Source: Chryseobacterium balustinum (GTDB lineage Bacteria; Bacteroidota; Bacteroidia; Flavobacteriales; Weeksellaceae). Taken from it: a stretch of DNA of 64,000 bases. Position 1 is the stretch's first letter. Each line of letters begins with the position of its first letter. The notes under the pieces are model-generated. The model had not been told where the DNA came from. It made no database searches and worked only from the letters and a program-made list of their open reading frames with translations. The position numbers and the translations under genes were made by a program. The DNA lies in the NCBI RefSeq assembly GCF_900168205.1, contig NZ_FUZE01000006.1, positions 124,001 to 188,000 of the forward strand, written 5' to 3'. This document shows positions 1 through 9,520 of the stretch, piece by piece.

Positions 1-615
1 GATTGGGATCAGTTGTATGAGCTTATAAAACATCAGGAAATTTATCTTATTTCTGAAGAAGTTTATGATATTTATCATTATGATAATGCGGAACATTACA
101 GTTCGTTTTTGCATCCTGAGTTAAGGAAAAAAACATTCTGTATTTTCTCTTTTGGGAAAATGTTTCACGCAACAGGCTGGAAAGTAAGTTATATTTTAGC
201 TTCAGAAGGTCTGCTTGAAAATTTCAGAAATTATCAGCAATATATTTCGTACAGTTCCAATTCACCCTGTCAATATGCCATTGCAAAGTACCTTGATGTT
301 TTTGACCCTTCTGAAAATCAAAAAATCATGGAGAATAAGCGTAATATTTTTAATGAATTGATACAATCTACCCCTTTAGTTGTTGAAGAAATATCTCAAG
401 GTGGATTTTTTCAGATTGTAAATTTTAGAAATGTTTCTAAAACGATGACCGATATTGAATTTTCTAAATGGTTAACTGTAGAAAAAAAAGTTTCTTGTTT
501 ACCGCTTTCAGCATTTTATAATTCTAAAACAGATTCAGATTATATCAGATTCAGTTTTGCTAAAAAAGATGAAGTGATTATTCAGGCTTTGGAGCATTTG
601 AAGAAAGAATTGTAA
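1..615 (+). CDS. PLP-dependent aminotransferase, class I/II (5' end outside window)
   Basis: The reading frame is open from the first base, so the N-terminal part lies outside the window. What remains is the large-domain end and the C-terminal small domain of a fold-type I aminotransferase. The motif SFGKMFHATGWKVSY holds the Schiff-base lysine and the following aromatic/basic stretch of the methionine aminotransferase/kynurenine aminotransferase group. The preceding ISEEVYD is the segment that normally carries the PLP-contacting Tyr and acidic residue. The product is probably a cytoplasmic 2-oxo-acid aminotransferase, perhaps YbdL-like and acting on methionine. Substrate cannot be fixed from this fragment. 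A second, different aminotransferase is found at 59415-60608. Confidence 0.85.
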   Translation, partial: DWDQLYELIKHQEIYLISEEVYDIYHYDNAEHYSSFLHPELRKKTFCIFSFGKMFHATGWKVSYILASEGLLENFRNYQQYISYSSNSPCQYAIAKYLDVFDPSENQKIMENKRNIFNELIQSTPLVVEEISQGGFFQIVNFRNVSKTMTDIEFSKWLTVEKKVSCLPLSAFYNSKTDSDYIRFSFAKKDEVIIQALEHLKKEL

Positions 616-658
616 ATGTTAGCAGAAATTCTTAATCCATAAAATTTACATTTTTCAA

Positions 659-694
659 TTTCCTTTATCATTTAGTTTTAAATGATAAAGGAAA
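659..694. repeat. Perfect 16-bp hairpin, 4-nt loop
   Basis: Bases 659-674 are the exact reverse complement of 679-694, with loop GTTT. It lies between the aminotransferase stop and the next gene. No U-run follows on either strand, so it is either a weak terminator or a small palindromic repeat. Confidence 0.6.
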
Positions 695-731
695 CTTCCA
701 TAGAAAATAAAACTTAATAAAAATAACTTCA

Positions 732-1600
732 ATGAAGATCTCAAAAAAAATCTTGATGTATTTATGTATCATCATCTTATTTTATTCGTGTGTACCAAAA
801 AAGATCCTTTGGTTGGAACATGGAAATTTACTTATAGTCATGCAAGTAATGAAGCAGATAGGTATAAAGAAGATGATTATTCATCATACACATCATATAT
901 AACTCTTTCTGGTGATAATTCTTTTTTGTTCGTAGATCACGGAGAATTAAGCCCTATAACTTTACCGAGTATTCCTAAAGATTCGCTGAGTGAAAATGAT
1001 AATAACACCGAAGTTTATTTCGGAACGTGGTCAGTAAAAGACTCAATAATTTATTTTGAAACTCAAAATCATAAGAACAGTCCAGAATTCACATCTAAAA
1101 TAATTTCTAAAAACGACAGAAATATGAAACTGAATTTCCCTCAACAAAAGCAAGTGAATGGAATGGAATTTAAATATAAAAAAGATGATTATAATGATGT
1201 AAGCCGCTCGAAATATAACTTTACGGCTAATGAATTAAATAAATGGCGGATAAAAAATAAGAGTAAACAAACAAAAGAAAAAATAAGATCCAGAATAGAA
1301 AATGCTTTGCAGTTTTCTATTGCTTTTTTGGAATATCACGAATCTGAAAATAAAGTTGCGATGACGCTTTATTTAGAACCTTTACCTTTCAAATTTTATG
1401 GAAATGGAATTGCATTAAAAAATCATTACAAAAACGAAAAGTGGAATGATTTGTTTTATGATGAAGAAGATGCTTCTATTGCGTATGATATGCTTAAGAA
1501 AAGTTTCAACAGTGTAGCAAGTATTCCTGACGAAATATCGATAAATCCTATAAAAATTAATATTTTCATTCTGAAAGAAACATTAAAAAACTTGAAATAA
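732..1600 (+). CDS. Putative lipocalin-like lipoprotein, frameshifted after the signal peptide
   Basis: The body (in frame from 764) has a lipocalin-like opening, DPLVGTWKF, then a hydrophilic beta-rich sequence of about 260 residues with no catalytic motif that I recognise. The first ATG in the body frame (764) gives an implausible start. In another frame an ATG at 732 starts a clear lipoprotein signal ending in the lipobox LFYSC and running to VPKK. The two frames meet at a run of six A at 797-802. One added A would give a single product reading VPKKDPLVGTW. The gene is therefore a lipoprotein with a one-base deletion, phase-variable at the homopolymer, or affected by a sequencing error. 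Function unknown. Confidence 0.6.
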
Positions 1601-1641
1601 TATAATTTTAAACTTTGAATATTTATTTCTAACAAATAAAA

Positions 1642-1664
1642 AAGCACTGCGTTTTGCAGTGCTT
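1642..1664. terminator. Convergent terminator hairpin
   Basis: AAGCACTGC and GCAGTGCTT form a perfect 9-bp stem around GTTTT. It lies between the convergent lipoprotein gene and hppA, with A-rich and T-rich flanks, so it can serve both strands. Confidence 0.75.
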
Positions 1665-1682
1665 CTGTTTATTTAATTTTAA

Positions 1683-4418
1683 TTAAAGGGAAAGAACCCT
1701 TAGATCAATTCTTCTATTTTTTGCGCGACATTCATCGGTGTCATTAGCTTCACACACAGGATACATTGAGCCATAGCCTTCTGTTTCTATACGATGTCCT
1801 GCAATTCCCAATTCCAATAGTTTCAGTTTTGTGGTCTGCGCTCTTAAATTTGAAAGCTTCACATTGGTTTCCTGATTTCCGGTGTTATCCGTGTATCCGG
1901 CGAGCTTTATTCTCATATTCGGATAAGTATTCATGATTTCAACCAAATTCAACAATTGGGCTTCCGCCTTTTCCTTAATTTCACTTGAACCGCTTTCAAA
2001 ATAAAAGTTTTCTAGCGTATACCAGTTATTGGGATCTAAAACAGCTTTATCATTACTTTTTATAGCGTTATACATCTGAAGCAATTGACTGCCTTCACCG
2101 ATGGTCAATTTTTTTCCGTCTTCCAATTCTACTTCCTGAATCTTCCCGGTATCGTAAACAAAATCTCCTTCTTCATTCAAGTATCCTTTAATGACTTTCG
2201 GTGCCAAAATAACTGTATTGTGTACAGAATTTACAACAACAGGGGTTATTCCCGAAACTTTGGTTAAAGCTTCAATTTTTGCTTTTCTGTTGGCTTCAAT
2301 TTTATCTTTATGTAACACAGCTAAAGTAGGTGCAATGACTAAAGAAACAATCGACATTAATTTAATTAAGATATTCATCGAAGGTCCGGAAGTATCTTTA
2401 AACGGATCTCCCACTGTATCTCCTGTTATAGACGCTTTATGTGGTTCTGAACCTTTGTAATATGTTTGTCCGTTGATTTCGACACCTTTTTCAAAAGATT
2501 TTTTAGCATTATCCCAAGCTCCACCTGCATTATTCTGGAAAATCCCCATTAAAACTCCACAAACCGTTGCTCCAGCAAGAAAACCTCCTAAAACTTCAGG
2601 TCCGAAAATAAAACCAACCAATAAAGGTGATATAATTGCAATTGCGCCAGGAAGCATCATTTTTCGAATTGAAGCATCGGTAGAAATCGCTACACATTTT
2701 TGGTATTCCGGTTCGGCTGTTCCTTCAAGGATTCCTGGGATTTCCCTAAACTGCCTTCTCACTTCTTCTACCATTGCCATTGCAGCCTGTCCAACTGCAG
2801 TAATCGCCAAAGATGAAAATATAAATGGAATCATTCCGCCGACAAATAATCCAGCCAAAACATCGGCTCTGTAAATATCAATACCGTCAATTCCTGCAAT
2901 CCCAACAAATGCTGCAAATAAAGCTAATGCTGTTAATGCTGCAGAAGCGATTGCAAAACCTTTTCCACTTGCAGCTGTTGTGTTTCCTACAGCGTCTAGA
3001 ATATCTGTTTTCTCCCGAACTTCTTTGGGCAGTTCACTCATTTCAGCAATTCCACCAGCATTATCCGCAATAGGTCCGAAAGCGTCGATTGCCAGCTGCA
3101 TTGCTGTAGTTGCCATCATTCCGGCTGCAGCAATCGCAACACCGTATAATCCTGCACATAAATAGGAACCGTAAATTCCTCCAGCTAAAACAAGAATGGG
3201 TAAAAGTGTAGATTCCATTCCCACGGCAAGTCCGCCAATGATATTGGTTGCGTGACCGGTAGAAGACTGTCTTACAATACTTAAAACAGGTCTTTTTCCC
3301 ATTGCAGTATAAAATTCTGTGATAATACTCATTAAAGTTCCTACAACCAAACCAACAATGATAGCTCCAAAAACGCCCATTTTGGTAAATTCATGACCTC
3401 TTAAAACCATTTTTTCAGGTAAAAGATAAGTGACCAAAAAGTACGAAGCTATTGCCGTGATGATGATACTTCCCCAGTTTCCTAAGTTTAAAGCGTTTTG
3501 TACATTGGATGTTGATGAACCTTCGTTATCATTAATTTTAACGAATAAAGTACCGATCATTGAAAAAATAATTCCTGTTCCTGCAATGAGCATCGGTAAT
3601 AAAATAGGTGCAAAACCTCCGAAATTATCAACAGAAATCGTTTCTCTTCCTAAAACCATTGTTGCTAAAACGGTTGCTACATACGAACCAAATAGATCGG
3701 CTCCCATCCCTGCAACATCTCCTACATTATCTCCTACATTATCAGCAATTGTCGCTGGATTCCGAGGATCGTCTTCAGGAATTCCCGCTTCTACTTTTCC
3801 TACTAAATCGGCTCCAACATCTGCTGCTTTGGTGTAGATTCCGCCTCCTACTCTAGCAAATAGCGCAATAGATTCTGCTCCTAAAGAGAATCCTGTAAGA
3901 ATCTCTATGGTTCTTTCCATTTCGTGGGAATCTACGGTTGCATCGGGAGCAAATATCTGTTTGATAATTAAATAAACCGATCCTAAACCTAAAACTGCTA
4001 ATCCTGCAACTCCCATTCCCATCACAGAGCCTCCGGTAAAAGATACTTTAAGGGCTTTAGATAAAGATGTTCTTGCAGCTTCAGCTGTTCTTACGTTGGC
4101 TTTTGTGGCGATTTTCATTCCTATAAAACCTGCCAAAGCAGATAAGATGGCTCCAATGACAAAAGCGATTCCGATCCCCCAATGCGAATTGGAATTGGTC
4201 ATTCCCATTACTGCCAATAAAATGGCAACAATAATTACGAAATACATCATGATCTTGTACTCGGCCTTGAGAAAAGCCATCGCACCGTCAGCGATATGTC
4301 CGCTGATTACTTTCATTTTTTCATTTCCAGCATTTTGCTTACTTACCCAATTACTTTGCAGAAAAGTATAGATCAGGGCAATAACACCAAAAATGGGTAC
4401 TAAAACAAATAAGTCCAT
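1683..4418 (-). CDS. hppA: Membrane-bound ion-translocating pyrophosphatase with C-terminal OmpA-like domain
   Basis: Residues 1 to about 702 are a complete M-PPase: many membrane helices, the substrate loop [11 protein letters not shown] (200-210), the acidic cluster [17 protein letters not shown] (226-242), and [12 protein letters not shown] (478-489). The Ala in that last motif is the form of K+-stimulated enzymes; K+-independent ones have Lys. The enzyme couples PPi hydrolysis to H+ or Na+ export. After a charged linker (703-797), residues 798-911 form an OmpA_C-like peptidoglycan-binding domain with [17 protein letters not shown] and NRRIDLRV, including the Asp and Arg that bind diaminopimelate in this family. 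Both ends of M-PPases face the periplasm, so the domain could reach the murein. Usual M-PPases are 660-800 residues. H+ versus Na+ is not decided here. Confidence 0.95.
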   Translation of the reverse strand: MDLFVLVPIFGVIALIYTFLQSNWVSKQNAGNEKMKVISGHIADGAMAFLKAEYKIMMYFVIIVAILLAVMGMTNSNSHWGIGIAFVIGAILSALAGFIGMKIATKANVRTAEAARTSLSKALKVSFTGGSVMGMGVAGLAVLGLGSVYLIIKQIFAPDATVDSHEMERTIEILTGFSLGAESIALFARVGGGIYTKAADVGADLVGKVEAGIPEDDPRNPATIADNVGDNVGDVAGMGADLFGSYVATVLATMVLGRETISVDNFGGFAPILLPMLIAGTGIIFSMIGTLFVKINDNEGSSTSNVQNALNLGNWGSIIITAIASYFLVTYLLPEKMVLRGHEFTKMGVFGAIIVGLVVGTLMSIITEFYTAMGKRPVLSIVRQSSTGHATNIIGGLAVGMESTLLPILVLAGGIYGSYLCAGLYGVAIAAAGMMATTAMQLAIDAFGPIADNAGGIAEMSELPKEVREKTDILDAVGNTTAASGKGFAIASAALTALALFAAFVGIAGIDGIDIYRADVLAGLFVGGMIPFIFSSLAITAVGQAAMAMVEEVRRQFREIPGILEGTAEPEYQKCVAISTDASIRKMMLPGAIAIISPLLVGFIFGPEVLGGFLAGATVCGVLMGIFQNNAGGAWDNAKKSFEKGVEINGQTYYKGSEPHKASITGDTVGDPFKDTSGPSMNILIKLMSIVSLVIAPTLAVLHKDKIEANRKAKIEALTKVSGITPVVVNSVHNTVILAPKVIKGYLNEEGDFVYDTGKIQEVELEDGKKLTIGEGSQLLQMYNAIKSNDKAVLDPNNWYTLENFYFESGSSEIKEKAEAQLLNLVEIMNTYPNMRIKLAGYTDNTGNQETNVKLSNLRAQTTKLKLLELGIAGHRIETEGYGSMYPVCEANDTDECRAKNRRIDLRVLSL

Positions 4419-4553
4419 AGTTTATTATTTTTATATTAAAAGTTCGTGATTATCTTTATAAATATAATGATTTTTATAAATACTTTGTAAAAATGGATAT
4501 AATTATTCTGTTTTTTTGTAAATTTATTGAACACCATCATAACTGTAATTATC

Positions 4554-6260
4554 ATGAAAATTTTACTTTACCTATCTATTTCAGCATTATTCATCAGTAG
4601 TTGTCAAACCCAAAAATCAGCAGAATCTCTTTATTTTGGCGGAACTATTTTAACGATGGAAGATACTTCTCCTCAGGTAGAAGCTGTGGTTGTAAAAAAT
4701 GGAAAAATATTTTTTGCAGGGTCTAAAGTTGATGCAAATCTGCATGTGAATAATAAAACGAAAATGATTGATCTTAAAGGCAGGACTTTGTTACCTGGTT
4801 TTATAGATGTTCATGGTCATTTTACTTCAAGAGCTGGTTTAATACAGGCGATAGATTTATTTCCTGAGCCTTACGGCACCGTTAATTCTATTAAAGATTT
4901 ACAAAATACCATTAGAAATTTCATTAAAGAACATAAAATTCCGGAAAGCCAGCCTATTATTGGTAATGGATACGATGATGCCATTATGGTAGAACACCGC
5001 CATCCAACAAAAGAAGAGCTTGATGCCATCAGCACAACAAATCCAATTATTGTAATTCATACTTCCGGACATGCCAGTGTTGCTAATTCTGCGATGCTAA
5101 AATTGCTCAATTTATCTGACTCATCAAAAGATCCTGAAGGCGGACATTTAGGCAGAGATAAAAATGGAAAACTTAACGGAAAGTTAGAAGAAAATGCAAG
5201 TTTTAAGGCATTACTTACTATTACCGAAAAAATGAAAACCGGTGATTCTAAAGCTCAGACGATGAATAATCTCATGAAAGCTCAAGAAGAATGGCTAAGT
5301 TATGGGCAAACCACGATTTGTGATGGCAGAACAATGGGTGAAAGTGTAGATCTTTTGGAACAGGCCGCTGCTCAGCATTTATTTAAAGCTGACATCGTTT
5401 ATTTTCCGGATTATGAATATTTCAAAAAAGATTTAGATGTTTTTAAACCTAAATACATGAAATATAAAAATCATTTAAAACTTGGAGGATTTAAATTTTC
5501 TGATGATGGTTCTCCGCAGGGTAAAACGGCTTGGCTTACACAGCCTTATCTTGTACCACCTGAAGGTCAATCTAAAGACTATAAAGGCTTCCCGATATTT
5601 ACAGACGAAACTTTGTATGAAGACCTAAAAACGTTATTTCAAAATCATATTACTGCTCAGCTTCATGTAAATGGTGATGCAGCAATAGATCAGGCAATAC
5701 GGGTTATAAAAAGATTAAAGGATGAAAATATTTACACTCCGGAATTACGTGCGACATTAATTCATGTACAAAATAGCCGCCCAGATCATATTCAAACAAT
5801 AAAGGAACTGGGTATTATTCCCTCGTATTTTTCTACGCATACTTATTTATGGGGAGATTGGCACTACTCAAGTGTTTTTGGTCCCGAAAGAGCTTCTTTT
5901 ATCAGCCCAGCAAACTCTGCATTAGAGGCAGGAATTATCTTCACTATTCATCATGATGCGCCTGTTACTCCACCAGATCTTATCACTGCTGTTTATGCTG
6001 CTGTTAACAGAAAAACCCGTTCCGGAAGAATTTTAGGTCCTAATGAAAGAATTACCACTCTTCAAGCATTAAAGGCAATCACCATCAATGCAGCTTATCA
6101 ATTACAGGAAGAAAAGACAAAAGGTTCTATTAAAGAAGGGAAATTGGCAGATTTGGTCATTCTAAATCAAAATCCTATAAGCATAGATCCAGAGAAAATT
6201 CGAAGTATTATTGTTTTAGAAACAATAAAAGAAGGCATTCCGGTTTACACCAGAAAGTAA
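4554..6260 (+). CDS. Exported amidohydrolase, YtcJ-like (lipoprotein)
   Basis: The ATG at 4554 is chosen over an in-frame TTG at 4527 because it directly begins a lipoprotein signal, MKILLYLSISALFISSC. The mature protein is a metal-dependent amidohydrolase of the YtcJ group. It has the GFIDVHGHF metal-binding HxH, the strand DDGSPQGKTAWL, LHVNGDAAIDQAI with a metal His, and FTIHHDAPVTPP near the end with the last metal Asp. The C-terminal GKLADLVILNQNP closes the composite beta-sandwich. Substrate is unknown. An export-anchored location suggests scavenging of an extracellular amide or ester. The following outer-membrane protein gene lies 40 nt downstream on the same strand and may be cotranscribed. 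Confidence 0.88.
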   Translation: MKILLYLSISALFISSCQTQKSAESLYFGGTILTMEDTSPQVEAVVVKNGKIFFAGSKVDANLHVNNKTKMIDLKGRTLLPGFIDVHGHFTSRAGLIQAIDLFPEPYGTVNSIKDLQNTIRNFIKEHKIPESQPIIGNGYDDAIMVEHRHPTKEELDAISTTNPIIVIHTSGHASVANSAMLKLLNLSDSSKDPEGGHLGRDKNGKLNGKLEENASFKALLTITEKMKTGDSKAQTMNNLMKAQEEWLSYGQTTICDGRTMGESVDLLEQAAAQHLFKADIVYFPDYEYFKKDLDVFKPKYMKYKNHLKLGGFKFSDDGSPQGKTAWLTQPYLVPPEGQSKDYKGFPIFTDETLYEDLKTLFQNHITAQLHVNGDAAIDQAIRVIKRLKDENIYTPELRATLIHVQNSRPDHIQTIKELGIIPSYFSTHTYLWGDWHYSSVFGPERASFISPANSALEAGIIFTIHHDAPVTPPDLITAVYAAVNRKTRSGRILGPNERITTLQALKAITINAAYQLQEEKTKGSIKEGKLADLVILNQNPISIDPEKIRSIIVLETIKEGIPVYTRK

Positions 6261-6300
6261 ATGATTTCAGAAGTATATTTTTCATCACTAAATATTAATT

Positions 6301-7260
6301 ATGAAAAAAATTATCTCATGCATTGTTTTCCTTTTTTCAGGAACAGTTATATTTGGGCAGGGTCATTATAATGGATCTTCCTTTAACCCTAATGATTATT
6401 TTGCGCCTCATGCCGGATGGATTATTCCTGTATGGTACGGGTATGCAAATATGGATTACTATAATGCTGCAGGAAAAAAATCTGATCAGTTAATAAATCC
6501 AGCACCCGGAAATCCTACCGATCTTAAGATTAAACAAAATGTAGTCACCAATTCTTTTATTCTAATGGCTATTTATGGAGGAAAAGGTAAGATTTTGGGA
6601 GCTAATTGGGGAATGATGGTTATTCCTACATTGAATAGTCCAACGGCTAATATTGCTTTAGATTATTATTCCAGCCAAACAGGTTCAGGAACTTATGTTT
6701 TTACTAATAAGAGCATTGGGATTGGCGATATGTATATTCAACCCGTTTGGTTATCCTGGACAAAAGGAAGATTCAGCTATGCTTTAAATTACGGAGTTTG
6801 GGCTCCTACCGGGAAATATAAGCCACACGATTTGGATAACGGAGGACATGGTTATTGGTCACATAACATCCGTGTAGCCGGGAAAATGAAACCTACTTCT
6901 AAAACGAATATTAGTTTGGCAACTACTTTAGAGGTAAATCAATGGCAAAAAGATACAGATTTCAAAGAAGGTACTCATCTTACGATTGATGCAGGCGGAT
7001 CTCATGTATTAAATTCAAGAGGTGACGAAATGGGCGTTTTTGCTCATTATGCCACTCAAGTAGGTGATGATAAAGGTAGTAATGGAGGTTTTGTTTCGGA
7101 CCAAATTGCGGGAATTGGCGCTTTTGGATCTTATTGGATCGTTCCGATGAAAATTGGAATTATGGCAAGGGTTACCCAAAATTTTGCAGCAGAAAATCGA
7201 TTTGGTGGAACTGCAATACAGGCCGGAGTTAATATTTTAATTCCTTCTTCTTCTCATTAA
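6301..7260 (+). CDS. Outer-membrane protein of the MetA-pathway (phenol degradation) family
   Basis: A signal peptide (MKKIISCIVFLFSGTVIFG) is followed by about 300 residues of alternating hydrophobic and polar strands rich in Gly, Tyr and Trp, as in an outer-membrane beta-barrel. The opening, with APHAGWIIPVWYGYANMDYY, and the strand YALNYGVWAPTGKYKP match the general form of the putative MetA-pathway proteins (SphA/transporter family). The barrel ends in a hydrophobic strand. Family members are thought to pass hydrophobic compounds. It follows the YtcJ-like amidohydrolase, so the two could handle the same compound, but that is only inferred from position. Confidence 0.75.
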   Translation: MKKIISCIVFLFSGTVIFGQGHYNGSSFNPNDYFAPHAGWIIPVWYGYANMDYYNAAGKKSDQLINPAPGNPTDLKIKQNVVTNSFILMAIYGGKGKILGANWGMMVIPTLNSPTANIALDYYSSQTGSGTYVFTNKSIGIGDMYIQPVWLSWTKGRFSYALNYGVWAPTGKYKPHDLDNGGHGYWSHNIRVAGKMKPTSKTNISLATTLEVNQWQKDTDFKEGTHLTIDAGGSHVLNSRGDEMGVFAHYATQVGDDKGSNGGFVSDQIAGIGAFGSYWIVPMKIGIMARVTQNFAAENRFGGTAIQAGVNILIPSSSH

Positions 7261-7277
7261 ATATTCCGGCTATAAAA

Positions 7278-7317
7278 ACAAAAAAGGTAAATGAATTGTT
7301 CATCTACCCTTTTTTTA
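7278..7317. terminator. Bidirectional terminator
   Basis: GGTAAATGAA pairs with TTCATCTACC around TTG, with one mismatch, flanked by A-run and T-run. It separates the convergent porin-like gene and ppa. Confidence 0.75.
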
Positions 7318-7334
7318 TTTAAATAAGAAGAATC

Positions 7335-7946
7335 TTATCCTCCAAATTTGCTTGCGTAATCTTCCTGAGAAGCTACAATTACTTTTCTTGCATGTTCTGC
7401 TCCGTATACCTCCTGAATTCTACATTTTGCAGGCTCATCCGGTAAGTTTTTGTACGTTAAGAAATAGTGCATTAATCTTTTTACTTCAGCTTCAGGTAAT
7501 TCTGAAATATCTCTGAAATGACCAAATGCATGATCGCTTACCATTACTGCAACAATTTTATCATCAGCCTCACCTCCATCAATCATTTTGAAACCTCCGA
7601 TTGGAATAGCTTCCATCAAAAGTCCTCCTGAGTGAATGTTGTGAGAGCTTAATACACAGATATCTAAAGGATCATGATCTCCCATTGTAACGTCTGTTGC
7701 ACCGCTTGCTACTGCCAATTTCATTACTTCCTCATTACAGTAAGTTCTAGGAACAAAACCGTATAATGCAGGAATAATGTTAGAAAATTTCTGAGGCCTG
7801 TCTACTTTAAGGTAACCAGTTTCTTTATCTATTTCGTATTTAATGGTGTCTGAAGGTACTATTTCCACGAATACGTTTACCACGTTTGGCGCATCTTCTC
7901 CTGCAGAAATCCCATGCCACGGATGTGCTTTAAAATTTGGAATCAT
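7335..7946 (-). CDS. ppa: Inorganic pyrophosphatase, family I
   Basis: The protein has 203 residues. It is a soluble family I pyrophosphatase that hydrolyses PPi to phosphate in the cytoplasm and so drives biosynthetic reactions. The hallmark is the Mg-binding stretch GDHDPLDICVLS, the DxDPxD signature with His in place of the usual Gly. Other conserved parts are YEIDKETGYLKVDR and YGFVPRTYC. It is somewhat longer than the E. coli enzyme (about 175 residues) but normal for Bacteroidetes. The window therefore carries both a soluble and a membrane-bound, ion-pumping pyrophosphatase (hppA at 1683-4418). Confidence 0.95.
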   Translation of the reverse strand: MIPNFKAHPWHGISAGEDAPNVVNVFVEIVPSDTIKYEIDKETGYLKVDRPQKFSNIIPALYGFVPRTYCNEEVMKLAVASGATDVTMGDHDPLDICVLSSHNIHSGGLLMEAIPIGGFKMIDGGEADDKIVAVMVSDHAFGHFRDISELPEAEVKRLMHYFLTYKNLPDEPAKCRIQEVYGAEHARKVIVASQEDYASKFGG

Positions 7947-7966
7947 TATTTATATTTATTATTTAA

Positions 7967-8479
7967 TTAAGCTATTATTAAAATTTCTCTCCTCAAATCT
8001 TCTATCGTTGCACCGATATAGTCGTTATCATTCATATAATTCATGATAAAAACGGTTTTATACTCATTAAGATTCGGGTTGTTATTAAGACTTTCGTAGG
8101 TTTTGTGCAGCAAATCTATGATTGCATTTTTAGAATCTACGATATTCTGCCATGAATTTTTTGTTAAATAAAGTTGCTGTGAAGCATTATAATCAAATTC
8201 TTCATTGATGGTTTTCTCGGTAAGAAAAACAAACTCATGAGCTGCAAGGTCTTTATCAAACTTAAGAATAAGGTTTGAAGGTTTTATTCGTTCCAAAAAA
8301 AGGGTCATTCTTTCATAAGAATGAGTTTTGTTTTCAGAATTAGACTTTACAGAAAGTAGTTTTATCTCCTGATTTTTTAAGTTGATGTACGAATACACAA
8401 ATTGTCTCAGCAAAACCAAAAACGGAATTGCAATAACTAATGCGGCTGCATAGGGTAAATAGTCTGAAAAATCTGTCAT
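7967..8479 (-). CDS. Single-span membrane protein of unknown function
   Basis: The ATG at 8479 is preferred to a TTG five codons earlier. The 170-residue product starts with a short N-terminus and one membrane helix (YAAALVIAIPFLVLLRQFVY). A cytoplasmic part follows that looks helical and contains ERMTLFLERIKPSNLIL and a C-terminal IGATIEDLRREILII. It resembles a conserved Bacteroidetes family of unknown function (I believe DUF7935, not verified). It lies 20 nt upstream of ppa on the same strand, which suggests cotranscription. No catalytic motif is visible. Confidence 0.7.
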   Translation of the reverse strand: MTDFSDYLPYAAALVIAIPFLVLLRQFVYSYINLKNQEIKLLSVKSNSENKTHSYERMTLFLERIKPSNLILKFDKDLAAHEFVFLTEKTINEEFDYNASQQLYLTKNSWQNIVDSKNAIIDLLHKTYESLNNNPNLNEYKTVFIMNYMNDNDYIGATIEDLRREILIIA

Positions 8480-8515
8480 AATTTGAGGTAGCAAAATTAA
8501 TGATATTTTCTGGAT

Positions 8516-9448
8516 TTACAGCTCAAATAATGCAGGCCTTTGCGTAACCTCATGATAACAGACACTTTTTTCGTCAAAATAATGGTAAACTAAGCTCTTC
8601 CTTGTTTTTGTTTTATCTAAATGTGGTTCGCCACCGTGAAGAATATTAGCATGCCAAATCAAAAGATCTCCTTTTTTAGCTCTGAAAACTTCCTTTTTTA
8701 AGCCTAATTCTTTCACTTTATTTTCAAGAAACTCTTCGTAAGCTACATAGCTTTTTTTGCCTATTTTAAAAGCTGTCCCTTCATTATCATAGTCAGAGTT
8801 TAAGAAATACGGAAGTTTATGGCTTCCTGGAATGTAGTGTAAAGCGCCATTTGTTTCATCCACATCTTCCAAAGCAATCCAGACTCCTAAAAGTCCGCCC
8901 AATGGATAAGTCGTCATGTGAATACTATCTGAATGGGTTTTTTGCTGACTTCCATTGATAAAATTAATACTCTGAAACAATTTGGCATCACCATCAATTA
9001 AAACAGATAAAAATTCGAGTAAGTTTTTATCATTTCCAATGTTTTTAATGATTTCAGAATGATGAATAACGAACATTAATTTACCACCATAACGGAATTT
9101 TATGGTTCCTTCTTTCAGCAGTTTTTCAATCTCATTGTTGATCTGATCGGCAGTTTCAGGTTTTAGATAGTTTCTTAGAACTAAAAAACCATTATCATCA
9201 AAACCTTTGGCGCTGGTTTTATTTTCCTCAGAAAGATCTTTATAAAATTTTGTATTGAAAAGCTTTTGCTCATCAAATTTTCTTTCATTTTCAGGTAAAT
9301 GCGCAAAGTCTTTGCTTGAGATACTCGAAAAATAGCTTTTATCAAGGCCGTATTTTTTATAGAGCGGAATATTATGCTGTAATTTTTTTTTGTTGAAAAA
9401 ATTATAAATCATGTAAGGCAACTTATAATTGCGAATCTTCTTTAGCAT
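8516..9448 (-). CDS. Phytanoyl-CoA dioxygenase (PhyH) family protein
   Basis: This is a predicted Fe(II)/2-oxoglutarate-dependent dioxygenase of 310 residues. The iron site can be read as the HxD pair in KTHSDSIHM and the distal His in WHANILHGG. An Arg in KTRKSLVYHYF would bind 2-oxoglutarate. The core GVWIALEDVDETNGALHYIPGSH is typical of PhyH proteins. Members hydroxylate varied small molecules, from phytanoyl-CoA to ectoine and natural products, so the substrate is open. Neighbours (an unknown membrane protein and a GNAT-like protein) do not point to a pathway. The first 60 residues are basic and may hold a membrane-near segment. Confidence 0.85.
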   Translation of the reverse strand: MLKKIRNYKLPYMIYNFFNKKKLQHNIPLYKKYGLDKSYFSSISSKDFAHLPENERKFDEQKLFNTKFYKDLSEENKTSAKGFDDNGFLVLRNYLKPETADQINNEIEKLLKEGTIKFRYGGKLMFVIHHSEIIKNIGNDKNLLEFLSVLIDGDAKLFQSINFINGSQQKTHSDSIHMTTYPLGGLLGVWIALEDVDETNGALHYIPGSHKLPYFLNSDYDNEGTAFKIGKKSYVAYEEFLENKVKELGLKKEVFRAKKGDLLIWHANILHGGEPHLDKTKTRKSLVYHYFDEKSVCYHEVTQRPALFEL

Positions 9449-9520
9449 TGCGATCAGTTTGTAAATACTTTTATAAATTTAAGAATAATATATAGAACTA
9501 TTCTAAAGAGCGTGATTAAA

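Noticed and set aside
2085..4371. Many plus-strand frames opposite hppA, up to 135 codons
   Set aside because: They are antisense shadows of a clear membrane-protein gene, with unlikely composition and no start context.
4527..4553. A TTG start for the amidohydrolase nine codons before the ATG
   Set aside because: The ATG at 4554 gives a regular lipoprotein signal; the longer form adds an odd hydrophobic lead.
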